From Strigamia acuminata (lineage: Eukaryota > Arthropoda > Chilopoda > Geophilomorpha > Linotaeniidae): 64,000 nucleotides of DNA. The translations under genes were made by a program, and so were the position numbers. The notes beneath the pieces were generated by a model, which worked only from the letters and a program-made list of their open reading frames with translations, had not been told where the DNA came from and ran no database searches. Of the stretch, positions 30,666 to 41,226 are shown piece after piece (within the stretch, counting starts at the first letter, position 1; the number at the start of each line of letters is the position of its first letter). Location of the stretch: the NCBI GenBank assembly GCA_949358305.1, contig OX442314.1, positions 61,761,369 to 61,825,368 on the forward strand. Reading direction: 5' to 3'.

Positions 30666-32524
30666 TTCTGAAGAGAAACAACATTTTTTGAAAGCAAATA
30701 GAAATTTGTTTGGAACTAGAAGTTCTGAACCAGATCAAAATGGTCTGATTCCACAAAAACATGACTTTTGTGCTTTTCTAAAAAAGCACGAAATCATGTC
30801 TGTAGAACTTCGAAATTTTCAAACCAGTTAATTTTATCATTGTTGGCAACAAATAACAAAATCAAACCGCGCTAGCGCGCAGACAAACCGATTCTTGATG
30901 CCTCGCAAGAAGAAACAGAGGAAGAAAGATAAGAAAATAAAAATAAAAAATTACAAAATACTGGGTGTTTTTTAATCTAAAAGACACTCAAAAAGTTCCA
31001 ATTTTTAGCAGAAGGTTTTTGCAGATATTTACACTACGGGGATATTGTTGCAATCTCTTCTTCTGCCCCAAGAGACCAACAAACGCGCCCGCCCACCCCT
31101 TTCGGAGACTCATTCCAGTCTGCACGAGGCTGCCTTTCGACAGAAACGTGCCTACACTGAGATGTCTGTTCATCCCAATGAAATGGTGTTTTTTGTGGAA
31201 CAGTCAGTTGCACTTAAAGTAAGAAGGAAATGCATCTTCTGTCCCTAGTCGCCTTGGGTCCCACCCTTCAGCCGCCATTGTGAAGCCATATCGCCCTCCA
31301 TTTGGCGCTGTATACAACCCGGCATTTGAGGTGATTACTACCGCTGTCAGGTGTGGAGTCCCAAGAAAACCATGAAAATCATAGATAGGGAAGTTTAGAG
31401 AAAAAGTAAAAAATGAAAAAGATGTAAAAACAACTAATTTCCAAATTACAGAGATTGCTCCAGACTGTGGTTCGAGCACAGTCCTTTAACAAACTGCAGT
31501 AGCCCAGAAATCAAGCAAGAGTGAATAAAATTCAGAAACAAAAGTTACAGGCTAGATTCCCAATCTTTTTTCAAAGTTGGTAGCTACCTGAACGCACAGA
31601 TATCGTTCCTACGCCCTAACGAACTCTCTGTGCCATTTGAGCACTTCACCATCGGTATCCCCGTACCTCCGGCAGCTCTCCCTGCTGTCCGTGTCCCAAT
31701 TTCAGCAACTCTTGGGTTAAATACGTTAACTTGCAGTTGCCTACCAACCAGTACACGGGACAGGGTAGGATTATGACCGATGTGAACCCGGATGAGCGCC
31801 TTGAGCAGCCACAACGCAACCCATAAATTATGAGTCGCAACAAAAATCAAGGCAGTCTTCCCATGTGTGCGGACACTTCGCTGCTACTCGGGTCCAACTA
31901 CACGCCAACTCACCGCACGTGACTGTTCCCGCGCCAGCGACCACTAAGCTAGCAACCTGCATCCAAGCGACTAAACGTCCTACAAGAAATTTGGTGTCAC
32001 TCAAAGCTCAGTTCAACATCGCCTCCTCGCCCGGCCCATAATGGAACCAGTGATTGCAGCGTGGCACCTGGAATATGACCGCTTCTCCCCCGTGGGATTT
32101 GGTTTGCTGGTGGCCACCAGCGCGCCTCCTCCACGAATCGAGTTTGAATACGCTGCAGACTGTCCCATTACTTTTACTTGGGCTGCGCACCAAGAAATAG
32201 AAATAATAAAGAAGGTTTGGAATTATATTCCCCTCCCAACCACTCAGTTTTTTAGGCTAAGCTAGAAAGGAATAGAAGACCGTTGGAAAGTGTGGCTAGT
32301 GTAAGTCCCGGCTTGCCAGTACCCAGGCAAGCTGGACATGCAAAGCCACCAATTTTTGTCTGATCAGGGTCCAATGGTCAGCGATTAGCGGCCGTTTCGC
32401 CTGCTGACCCCCTGTCACAATCATGACCAAGGAAATTTCCCCCTCTAGTTGAAAGAAAAAATTCATTTAATATTGTGCTTCGCACAATCAGTAAATTAGA
32501 ATAGTATTCGCAAGAGAATTCAAA
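30666..32524 (-). other. Gypsy-2 leader, about 1.9-2.2 kb, no gene recognised
   Basis: The region from the PBS to gag is long for a Ty3/gypsy leader. It contains many short open frames on both strands, none with a known motif. It may hold packaging signals, a lost ORF or an older insertion. A G9 run (AGGGGGGGGGAAG, minus, about 30465) inside the extended gag frame resembles the element's own polypurine tract. Confidence 0.5.
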
Positions 32525-32540
32525 ATCCTGGACGGGCCCA
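32525..32540 (-). promoter_or_regulatory. Gypsy-2 primer-binding site, tRNA-Pro-like
   Basis: TGGGCCCGTCCAGGAT on the minus strand, 4 nt beyond the 5' LTR. It resembles the complement of a tRNA-Pro 3' end, with differences, so the primer assignment is tentative. Confidence 0.5.
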
Positions 32541-32544
32541 CAAT

Positions 32545-33167
32545 TGTGAGTGTTCGGACGGACGCCACGTGGTCGGGGGAGAGCCACGGAGGCGCTGGAC
32601 GCAACACACACGATAAAACAAACCACGAAATACACGGAGACACAATATAGTTTTAGTTATGGCTTTATTAGATGTCTAGGGGTATGATTGTAGTGTCCCA
32701 TAGTGTATTTCCCAAGGCGGCGGTTCCTTCGAACCGTCCCTAATCAGACCGCGTGGCACGGCGGCCATCGGCCGCCATGACACACGAGGTCGGTAATCGG
32801 TTTTGGGCCACGCCGCCGAAGTTACGGTTAACGTCCGGCGGACGTGGCGCAACTGGACGCTCAGGTCCCGGCGGGCGACAACGTCGCCACGCCGATAGTT
32901 CGGGTTATCTTTGCAGCCAGTTTCGGAGGCGGTCGCGATGCGACCGTTCGCCTTGCTGGTTGATCAACAACTCTCTTGTCCCTACGGGGACCAACCACTT
33001 CCGGAAGGGCGACTTCCGGGGCCCGATCCTGCTTGACCAAAGGCCCGCAGCTCCACCTGGTTGCGGGGAACCGCAACAGGCTGCGCGAGATACGAGAGGC
33101 GCTGGAGCTGCGCCAAGTGCATTGCCGTTGCAGTGCAGCGACCCGTGCGCAGGGGCAGCTGGTCACA
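32545..33167 (-). repeat. Gypsy-2 5' LTR
   Basis: 623 bp, matching 15877-16499. Followed by the GTTG target duplication and family R sequence. Confidence 0.95.
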
Positions 33168-33230
33168 GTTGGCTGTTTTGTAACTGTCTGAAGATAGCTG
33201 CATTGCGGCTAGTTTAAATGAGATTCTCCC
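33168..33230. repeat. dispersed repeat family R, copy 3, right half
   Basis: GTTGGCTGTTTTGTAACTGT continues the match to 14187-14240 that was interrupted by Gypsy-2. Confidence 0.75.
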
Positions 33231-33733
33231 AATGGGTTCAGAATTAGATGACGAACAGACAGAAGGTAAAGAGGCGTGGTTGTTGAAAAGGCATAAGGTA
33301 ATCCTCTGCCCTATTATTGAATGAGCGCATTAAAGACCATGGCTGAGGGAACAGGTCTCCAGCTAAAGTAAGGTTTGAACTGAAAGTTATTGATGGAAGC
33401 AAAAAGATCTAAAGTGAATGGTCCCCATTTTGTATTAACTTTGAGAAAATTGGAGATTGGAACTCTGATAGCTCAAAGTCGAATACTGACCCTTTAGAAC
33501 ATTTTGTGATCTTATATCAAATTTAACTGAGAATGAAAATAAATTACTAAATGACAGAAATTATATTCAATTAAAAACATGTCATACCTGATTTAGTTTC
33601 GCTGTTCTTCGTTGAGAACAGAATATCCTTCATTTTGAAATGTTGATAGTTGTTAATTTCTTAAGACCTGTCAATGCATAAGAAACATTGCATCTCCTCT
33701 CATCATTTATTCTTCTGGCGAGAGATTGGGTAT
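33231..33733. other. spacer, nothing recognised
   Basis: No coding region, RNA gene or repeat family supported. Confidence 0.35.
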
Positions 33734-33960
33734 TGCTACGTGGCCAGGGGATGTAGTGGTCACATAGGCAAATAACTGAGATTGACTCATGGTTTAAAAC
33801 TTCAAACTAAAACTCTTTATTAAGCAAACTCAAGTAAGGCTAACCTTTTCATAATAGAAACAAGAAATCAACTGAGTCAAACAGTAAAATTAATGTTCAA
33901 ATAACAAAGGATCAAATGAAATGAAATCAATAAAATACTAACACTAATATGTCAACTCAA
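33734..33960. repeat. LTR-like fragment (TGCTACGTGGCCAGGGGATG)
   Basis: Shares its outer end with 14788 and, more distantly, 37871. An A/T-rich stretch with CTTTATTAAGC follows, as in other LTRs here. The far boundary is not determined. Confidence 0.35.
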
Positions 33961-34486
33961 AGCATAAATAACTCCTGTAATAATAAAGGTTCACACTCCA
34001 GGTTAGCCACGCCATGCATTTTTCAGTGGTTTTGCCTTGTGTGCCGGGCAGTTTTGCTCTTTCTGCGTCGTTATCAAAGTTTGCTCTGCCTCTTCGCGTT
34101 TCTCCCACACGTCTTCGAGATTTATTGCTTCCTCGAAATCTTTCAACCAACCTTCAGATTATCAGACAGAACTAATTTGTGAATCAGCTCAAAAGACATG
34201 AATTTGGATGATGATTGCGTACCGTATCGCCTCATTTAAACGCCTGGGTCTGTTGTGACTGGATACGATGTTACCCACTGCAGTATGGGGATTTACTTCA
34301 ATGGGAGGGACGCATACCAGGTCGGATCACTTCATCAAATCCCGTTTTATCAAATTCTAATTTTTTCTCACTTTTTGAAATGTGGGTAAATGGGGGTCGT
34401 TTCATCGAATTTAAATTCCGCTCGGTACGTTTCATCGAATTTTCGGCCATCTTTGGGGACGTTATTCACGTGGCTACGTGGTTGTG
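33961..34486. other. spacer with repeated TTTCATCGAATTT words
   Basis: The words TTCATCAAATC, TTTCATCGAATTTAAATTCC and TTTCATCGAATTTTCGGCC recur at 34328-34448. No gene is supported. Confidence 0.35.
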
Positions 34487-34607
34487 TTAGGTTGTGTTAG
34501 GTCAGGCTAGGTCAGGTTAGGTTAGGTTAGGTCAGGCTAGGTCAGGTTAGGTTAGGTTAGGTCAGGTTAAGTCAGGTTAGGTTAGGTCAGGTTAGGTTAG
34601 GTCAGGC
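34487..34607 (+). repeat. interstitial telomere-like (TTAGG/TCAGG) array
   Basis: About 120 bp of head-to-tail pentamers, mostly GGTTA and GGTCA (for example GGTCAGGTTAGGTTAGG), with degenerate GGCTA units. TTAGG is the ancestral arthropod telomere repeat and TCAGG its variant in beetles. The array is internal and mixed, so it is not a functional chromosome end. Confidence 0.8.
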
Positions 34608-35529
34608 ATACATCACATAATAACGAGACAGGGACTGCAGTTTGTTGGGTTTTGGCCTTTAATTTTGTCTTGGGGTTTGGGTCACCTATCTCTGTGTGGC
34701 AGTGCTGTTAGGTACGCTACACCAGCAACTGACCCGTCGCACACAGGACCTATGTCCCATGAGCACAAACATTCTGCCGTACTTACCTCGTACAACCCAT
34801 GTGGCCGCTCATGGTGGCTGCAGCAGGCACATCTTCTTGCTGCTGAGCGTCACAGTGGTGAATGGTGAGAGCGGCAGAGTCAGCAACGTCTTTCTCTCAC
34901 CACACCACTCAACTCCTACCTCCTCTGCTAGGCTGGTCTACTCCGTGAGGGGGACGGCTTGGGGCCACTGGGCGGTGTGTGGAGTGACGCAGGTCACTTA
35001 CGGTGGCCTAGTGGTTACACCGTTTTAACACCGGACAGTCATCGGCGATCTACGGAATTGGCGCCTGACCTGATTATTATTCACGTGACAAATCTGAACG
35101 AAATAATCTGAACACTGACTGAATGTTGGTAAATGGCTATCACCAAAACTTATTGATTGTAGTTTCCGGTCTTCTCTTCCTGTGGGTCTGCCTTGGTTAA
35201 TGAAAACCAAGTCAAAAATTAATTTGGAGTCTCGTGGGCACAATTGTATTTTTGAACCTTTATTTGCCAAGCGCAAACAGCAACTAACTAATTATACAAT
35301 TTCGATCAAAAAGGTAAACTAATATAGCAAGAAAATGATACATATTAAATGACACATGCAAGATACACTATACTATGACTAACAAGTAAGCAATATTCAT
35401 ATGACAAAAAGAATCTAACACTCCTAGGAGACTATTACTAACAATTTATTAGGAAAATTTTATAAAAGAAAAATGACAAAAAAATGCGAATCTCACATAG
35501 TCCTTGAACAGAAGTTTAATCTCTTTGCA
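34608..35529. other. spacer, nothing firmly recognised
   Basis: Locally G/C-richer from 34680 to 35040. A tRNA box-A-like string (GTGGCCTAGTGGTTAC) at 35004 has no matching box B. No coding region could be supported. Confidence 0.35.
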
Positions 35530-35845
35530 TCATACCCATAGCTGAATCAATAATACTACCATTGAGAAAAGCAATGCCCTTAAAATCGATAAATGCTTCA
35601 TGTTTAGCAGAATCGAACATACTTCAACCCATTCTATATTTTCTTCCGCCTCATCACTAAAAAATTTCAATTTCTTAGGTCGTAAGGATGGCTTAGATAA
35701 AACTCTCTTCTTGCCAATTACTGGTGTCATAATACCTTTTGGACGGCCATGAACATAAACCAATCTGGGACAATGCGCGACAATTGTATCCTGATTATCA
35801 AGTTTTTCACTTAAAAACGAAATATTTATTATTTTTATTATTGAT
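35530..35845 (-). CDS. unidentified conserved-looking exon or ORF
   Basis: A minus-strand frame extends upstream of its first start codon and reads SFLSEKLDNQDTIVAHCPRL, then VYVHGRPKGIMTPVIGKKRV, and a charged segment (PSLRPKKLKFFSDEAEENIEW). The mix of charged and aromatic residues looks coding, but I do not recognise a family. It could be the downstream exon of the frame at 35910-36190. No start or clean splice site was fixed. Confidence 0.3.
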
Positions 35846-35909
35846 TACAGTTTATTAAAATTTATTGTAATATCTTCAACTGCATAAATCGCCAGAAAAC
35901 TGTCTCTAC

Positions 35910-36190
35910 TCATCTAAATGATAAAAAGAAACAGCAAGAGTTTGCCCCATTTACATATCTCAACACAATTCTAAAGGTTTCTGTATAACCTCCAATATTA
36001 ACTTCCTCTACTAGGGTACGTATATCATTAGAATCATTGAGAAACCTTCTACCCCTTCGACTCATCAAAGCTTGATGAGTTGCAAGCGAAATCAATTCGA
36101 AATACATCGCAATGGTCAACATTGTACCTCCAACTCTGAGATGTTTGTAATAGTTGTAGTGATCCTAGACTTTAATTTTAATTTTGTGAG
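35910..36190 (-). CDS. unidentified ORF overlapping repeat B1
   Basis: This frame encodes MLTIAMYFELISLATHQAL, then SRRGRRFLNDSNDIRTLVEE and GGYTETFRIVLRYVNGAN. A paralogous frame in repeat B2 (44192-43944) keeps MLTIAMYFELISLATHQAL and LNDSNDIR but lacks SRRGRRF and diverges after it. Conservation of the peptide between copies hints at real coding sequence, although DNA identity alone could explain it. Function unknown. Confidence 0.35.
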
Positions 36191-37225
36191 TTTTAGTAAG
36201 ATTAAAGCTCCAAAACATTGATCTCTCACCGGGTGTTATACTTAAAATACTTTAAACTTAAATTCTCTAACTAACTGAAATGCTAATTCTCTAAATGAAT
36301 GGATTGATTTGATTATTTCTCAAATCAATCAATTCAAGAAATGAAAATCCAACAAATGCACTTGAATATTCTCTAAATAAAAACACAATTATTTATTCTG
36401 GGTTGAGAATAAATCAGATAAAGATACATAATAAATGGATAAACTTGGCAATAAAAATTAATGGGAAAATTATACAAATCTTACTAATAAATAAAACGAA
36501 TTGCTTGTTAATATGAAATAAAGGAATCTTTGTACGTCGCAACAATGGCTTCTTGTTGCTCGCGCTCGGTGAGAAAATGGCGTCAACGTTGTTGTTTTGA
36601 TGATACGACGACGGGGCGAATCCGTACTGGCTTCGTATGAATTCGTGGCTCTTTTCTGTCTTCAAACTCGGTGATCGAACTATTATCCGAATTTATTCTT
36701 CTCTTCAATGATGATCGGACTAATATCCGAATCCAACTTCTCTCAAATGGGTTGACAAGCTCAACCTGGCTTAAATCCCACTGTTTTCTGTGTGAAACAG
36801 CAAGAAAACTCCCTCTACAGGCAAATCATCTGTAGCAAGAGATATCTCATATCAAATTGTACTTTGATACAAGAAATGAGTCCAATCTCGCAGGAAATCC
36901 AGTAGTTGATCCAGAAATTTTGGTTTGATTTCAGGAGCAATTTTTGTGGCTTTTTCAGGCCAGGTTTAACATTAGACTATCTTTTCCCTCCTCTTGCAGG
37001 AAACACTTCCTGCCACCCACATTGCTCCTGAGGTGGTTGCCCTGGCAAACAACCACACAAATCCAATTTTTCTTTATTTTTTATAGTCTCACAAAAAATG
37101 AAGCAAAATAAACTTAAAAAACATTTCTGGTTATTTTAATGCCAAATAAAATAAAATAATTTCCTCAAACCAAACTGGATTTCTCATCAAAAGACTTTTA
37201 TCAATTTATTTCAAGAAGGCCGACT
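36014..37225. repeat. paralogous segment B, copy 1
   Basis: Aligns along most of its length with 44006-45305, from TACGTATATCATT to AAGAAGGCCGACTATT. It includes a two-start A/T-rich part and a conserved block, GGAAACACTTCCTGCCACC, at about 37001. Part of the B-Crypton-C duplication. Confidence 0.8.
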
Positions 37226-37870
37226 ATTTCCCCCAACGTTGTGGATCCTGAAGATTATCCAGAACGAATTTTGACAATTTTAATGGCTTATCCATTCTTA
37301 AGCCTTTTATTGCTCTTATTTATTCACTTTCTCTAGCACTAATTCACTTTACTAAAAATATAAATGTGTTATTAGCAAATAATTAATCAATATTACACTC
37401 AAAATAATATCCTAGAAAACAATCCAACAATTAACAATTCAAAACAATTTATAATTCCTAATAAATTCTCAAAAATTCCTGTAAATTTCATCAAAACTAA
37501 TTTAATATTACTATATAAATCAATTCTAAACAACTATAACAACTATATATTGATTGTTAAATCCTAATAAATAACTAAACAACTGTAATTATTTCCAAAA
37601 TGCAAATTATTTCATACAATGACATTAAATATTCAAGTTATAACTTCACTTAAAGTTTACCAACTCTGAGTCACTCAGTCTAATTGCCAATCTATGCTAA
37701 TTAATCAGCAATTTTCAAAGTTTTATTAGACTTTTAAAGAAAATTTTCAGTGATTTTGATCCAATTTTTGGTGATTTTTAATCTAATTTTCACTTTTTAA
37801 CTCTAAAACAGAGTTTCTCCTTTATTTTACAATCTAATCGGGCTATAAACGAAGTCGCATCTCCACCAGT
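37226..37870. other. A/T-rich spacer, nothing recognised
   Basis: Very A/T-rich and without supported features. Absent from the second duplicated copy. Confidence 0.35.
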
Positions 37871-38291
37871 TGTTACATGGCTAAAGGGGATTTGATTTAG
37901 ACCACGTGACTTTATTAAAATTTAGAAATGACTCAGAGTTTTATAAAAACTGCAACTGCTTTATTGTTAATGGGTTTCATTAAAGCAATTCTAAACTAAA
38001 GTAAAATGTAAACCTACTCTTCAAATAAGGATGATAGGTTTTTCATTAATATAAAGCACAACCTCTATCTAACTGTAAACCAGCTGATAGGAGCAAGGTG
38101 AAGTTTGAAAGAGATCTGATCAAATTGGCTTGCTTTGCTTGCCAAGTAACGTAGTGTTCCTCCTACTGATTAATAGATTGATCTGTGCATCTTATTAGCA
38201 CATACGCCCTCTGGTGATGCTTTGTTGAACTAAATGGTTTAAAATGCGCGTCAGAGCCAGCCGACATGCGGTACGGCTCTGCCGCGTCACA
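37871..38291. repeat. possible solo LTR (TGTTACATGG...GCGTCACA)
   Basis: Begins TGTTACATGGCTAAAGGGGA and ends GCCGCGTCACA, so it has TG...CA ends, and its start resembles 33734 and 14788. No target duplication is visible at the flanks, so the boundaries or nature may be wrong. Confidence 0.35.
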
Positions 38292-38299
38292 ATACCGTG

Positions 38300-38371
38300 T
38301 AATTGTCGAGATAATTAGGTCAGCACGAATCTTATCTGACAAGATGAGTGCTGACCTAATCCCGACAATTA
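38300..38371. repeat. foldback hairpin
   Basis: TAATTGTCG plus AATTAGGTCAGCAC on the left pairs with GTGCTGACCTAAT plus CGACAATTA on the right around a 21-nt loop. It lies just beyond the 3' end of Crypton copy 1. Confidence 0.65.
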
Positions 38372-38402
38372 CTTAAGCGCGGGGTGTATTTGATACGAGA
38401 AT

Positions 38403-40140
38403 TTACGGATAGAAAATAACATAGATAGTGAAAATGAGATAGTGAAAATGAGAATTTATTATGCAAAAAGCAAAAAGAAAAAAAAGGAGAATAAAAGTTA
38501 AATGAAACAAAGAATAAGAAATAAAACAATGAAACAAATTAACAATAAAAATTTTGAACATTAAATGTGCAGTCATTAAATACTGGTTTGTTTTTAGAAG
38601 TTGTTGTATAGTCACTTCTGTTGTGGTAGTCAGTTCAGTATTCAAATCTCGAACTTTTGAGATGAACTTCTCATGCTGAGAGCTCGTCATCTGTAGGTAG
38701 GGTTGTATTGAGCTAGCAGAAGTATGCCCCGTTAATTTCATCAGTTGTTGTTCCGGTATTCCTGCTGCAGCTAGTTGTGTCACTGCTGTTGCACGGTGAC
38801 TGTGATTGGTTATTTTTTTTTTGCAGGATAAACCAACGTGTTGAGCAGTTTGCTTGGTCCATTTGGAGATTTCATTCTTTCCAGCTGGTGCATTTTTATG
38901 CATTTTCATGCATTTTTATTTTTAAATTGCATGTGTCTGAAACCAAAATTTCCGTTTTTAACCTTTTCAGGTTTTATAAAATCCATCAATTTTCATTTTT
39001 CTATTTTTTCGCATGTTTCGGGTGTTTTTGAATTTAAACCAACGCAATTTGAGGCCAAAACGTTGAATGAACGTTCTGTGCAAGTATTGTGTACGTATTG
39101 TTCACGTATTGTGAGCGTATCGTTCATGCTATTTCAACCGGTCATATTGATCGGTTTCGGCCGTCGTCTTATTTCTTATTATTTTTTAAGAAAAATGCCA
39201 GGTTTGCTGATTTATGATGTAAAGCATCATAAATCAGCTAAACTCAAGAAACAACACAGTTGTAAACCTATTGGGTTTACTGCTACGGCTGTTGTAAACA
39301 GCTGTACCGGTAATTTTGACCGGTTTGGCCCTTCTAGTGTTAACCTGTCGTGCATTCCTTTTCCCAATACAGATTTGGTGTTAGGAAAAGTCTAGTTGTT
39401 GTGTTGGTTTTTGGTCTTGCTTTCTTTAATCTTTTAAACAGTCGGACAGGGCATAAATTCGGGTTGCCTAAATTTGGTGTTAACCATTTGCTTGAAGCAC
39501 ACGGTGCTGCTCCTCCTTGCTGGGTTTTGGTAAACATTGGATTATATTCAATTCGTCCGGGCACTTTTCCTTCATTGTTTGTTTCTTCTTTGAAAAAACT
39601 TAATTCAGCTGTTGCTCCTTCTCCCCTTCTCCACGCCAATTCGACTGCCATTATGTTAAATAATTTCTTTTGAAGACCATCTGGATTTCTTTCATCCCAA
39701 AATTCTTTCGTTTTAATTTTTTCTTCAACCGTAAGTGCTTCAGCACTACATTTTCTTTTTGTTGGTTGCTTTTGAAGGTCTTTTCTTTTACTGTCTCTGG
39801 CGTCTCTAGCGGTCTTAAATTGCACATCGTTAAAAGGATTAAAATTAATATCAAAATCTTTGGCATATTTTTCTTGTAGCATTCGGGTTGTCGTATTGAA
39901 CATTGTTTTGATTACAGCTTCCTTATAATCATCTCCATTAGTTTTTTTTCATGTTCCCTGCCCAGTCTTTCAGGATGTCATTAAGCTGGGTCAAGGAAGT
40001 TTCTTTGGTTAAGTGGTAACTTGTGTGCACACAAAATGATGTAAATTGAGCCCATACGGACTGCTTACTTCTAACAGTGTTTATTGGCTGGTTGTAGTGC
40101 ACTTGGTCGTCAATCGTATCCAAACTGGCCTCGCCAGAAA
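38403..40140 (-). pseudogene. Crypton-type tyrosine-recombinase transposon gene, copy 1 (broken)
   Basis: Crypton elements move with a tyrosine recombinase (DUF3504 relatives). Three minus-strand pieces are in order. The N-terminal piece (40123-39938) has VWAQFTSFCVH and LNDILKDWAGNMKK. The middle (39903-39340) has FNDVQFKTARDARDSKRKDL, AWRRGEG (likely first catalytic Arg), YNPMFTKTQQGG and CPVRLFKRLKKARP. The C-terminal piece (38909-38403) has NHSHRATAVTQLAAAG (HxxR), MKLTGHTS and IQPYLQM (likely nucleophile Tyr). An 8-A run near 39950, where copy 2 has 7, breaks the first junction. About 430 bp of non-coding sequence separates the middle and C-terminal pieces (intron or insertion, not resolved). 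Catalytic residues are all still readable, but this copy cannot make a full protein as drawn. Confidence 0.8.
39206..39238. repeat. perfect 14-bp hairpin within the Crypton gap
   Basis: GCTGATTTATGATG, 5-nt loop TAAAG, then CATCATAAATCAGC. It lies inside the non-coding stretch that splits Crypton copy 1, near several CCGGT inverted words (39140, 39308). Confidence 0.75.
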
Positions 40141-40255
40141 TCGCAACACTTTACCTGGCGTTATAGCAGATTCGCGACACTTTGCCAAACAAACAAAAAT
40201 TTGAGTTTACCTGGATTCGCGATTCCCATTTTCGCGACTCTAAATGCGCCCCTAC

Positions 40256-41040
40256 AATAAACACCAAGACATAATTGTTGTCTAAAACAATTTTTGAAAA
40301 CTTTAAGGCTTAACCAGATTTTTAGGCCTAAAGGTCATGCTGTCCCACTTTTTCAACAAAGGAAACAAGATGGCCGCCACGGCCAAAACGTTCGTAAGAC
40401 GCCGAAATTTTGCCTAAAACTGTCCAAAAACAGCCCAAAACACTCGTATTTTTTAATGGAAAATTAAATAAAATTTGAATTTTTCACTGGAAAAATTGAG
40501 AGAAATTTGAATTTGTGACAAAAAATTGAGTTTTTCATTAAAATCTCATGAAAAAGATAAAATATGGAAAATCTACATTACGTTGCAATAAAGTCACCGT
40601 GAGGAATACGTCCTGGCCGAATATCTCGTGCATAATTTTCCCAGACATGTGTGGATGACGTATAGTGGAAATTTTATTGTTAACTATAACTACTTAATTT
40701 GTTTAACACTGTGCCTAACGTTTATATTTCTACCAGTCACTTTCGTGCACCATTGCACCAGTTGAAGTACGCATTACGTCTCACATACGTCTGTTGTACG
40801 TCACTACTCGGGTACGTCGTTCTAACGTACAAGATTGATTTACGTATATATACAGCTGCATCCCCTTAATAGTCATTTAGTTTCTTCTAGACTAGACGTT
40901 TGGTATACAAACATTTTGTACATTATTTGGTTTAAATTATTATTACGATTAACAGTATGAGTAATTGTATTAGTAATGTCGACGTTGTCCAGAAGTTTTT
41001 GGACCGAGACGAAAGGGAAAGTTGTGAAGAAGAATCGCAA
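40256..41040 (+). repeat. paralogous segment C, copy 1 (undisturbed target sites)
   Basis: Aligns with 46438-46539 + 60825-61306 + 62966-63140. Here TTTTTCAACAAAGGAAAC (about 40363) and TTACGTATATATACAGC (40840) are uninterrupted, giving the empty sites of Gypsy-3 and of the solo LTR. Confidence 0.85.
40845..40878 (+). promoter_or_regulatory. core promoter: TATA box and initiator
   Basis: TATATATA at 40845-40852 and TCATTT (arthropod Inr consensus TCAKTY) at 40873-40878 put the Inr A 30 bp from the TATA start. The paired motifs are repeated in the paralogue at 62967-63001. It would drive the ORF at 40957 with an 80-nt leader. Confidence 0.5.
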
Positions 41041-41226
41041 GAAAATGTTCAAGAAATGATCAAGTTCAGTTTGATACGTATTAATAAACATTCAGTTTTA
41101 AAATGTCGTCGCCAGGATGAAGTTGCCGTTGTGCGCATCCTTGTGCGCATCGTCGCCATCTTTTTCTTTGAGCTCCGTTCGCTCGTGTCTCGTTCGTATT
41201 CTTGCCACGCTCTTCTCGCGAGGTAA
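40957..41226 (+). CDS. short unidentified ORF downstream of a TATA/Inr promoter
   Basis: ATG-initiated, 89 residues. The N-terminal half is acidic (SNCISNVDVVQKFLDRDERE, then CEEESQENVQEMIKF) and looks coding. The second half is hydrophobic and may be read-through past a splice donor. The paralogue at 63079 keeps the first 22 residues (VQTFLDRDER) and then stops. It is divergent to the Crypton gene. Family unknown. Confidence 0.35.
   Translation: MSNCISNVDVVQKFLDRDERESCEEESQENVQEMIKFSLIRINKHSVLKCRRQDEVAVVRILVRIVAIFFFELRSLVSRSYSCHALLAR

Larger units (their letters stand above)
15877..33167 (-). mobile_element. Gypsy-2: complete Ty3/gypsy retrotransposon with ORF3, hosting a nested Copia element
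   Basis: Two 623-bp LTRs (TGTGA...TCACA) with no difference that I could see lie at 15877-16499 and 32545-33167. They are flanked by GTTG on both sides (15873-15876, 33168-33171), and the unoccupied paralogue at about 14187 has the sequence once. On the minus strand the order is 5' LTR, PBS, a leader of about 2 kb, gag, pol (-1 frame), ORF3, the nested Copia (6.5 kb), 3' UTR, polypurine tract, 3' LTR. Without Copia it is about 10.8 kb. gag, pol and ORF3 are all open. LTR identity and open frames indicate a very recent insertion. Confidence 0.95.

Noticed and set aside
35003-35070. Second tRNA-like box A (GTGGCCTAGTGGTTAC)
   Set aside because: No box B within tRNA distance and no cloverleaf pairing.
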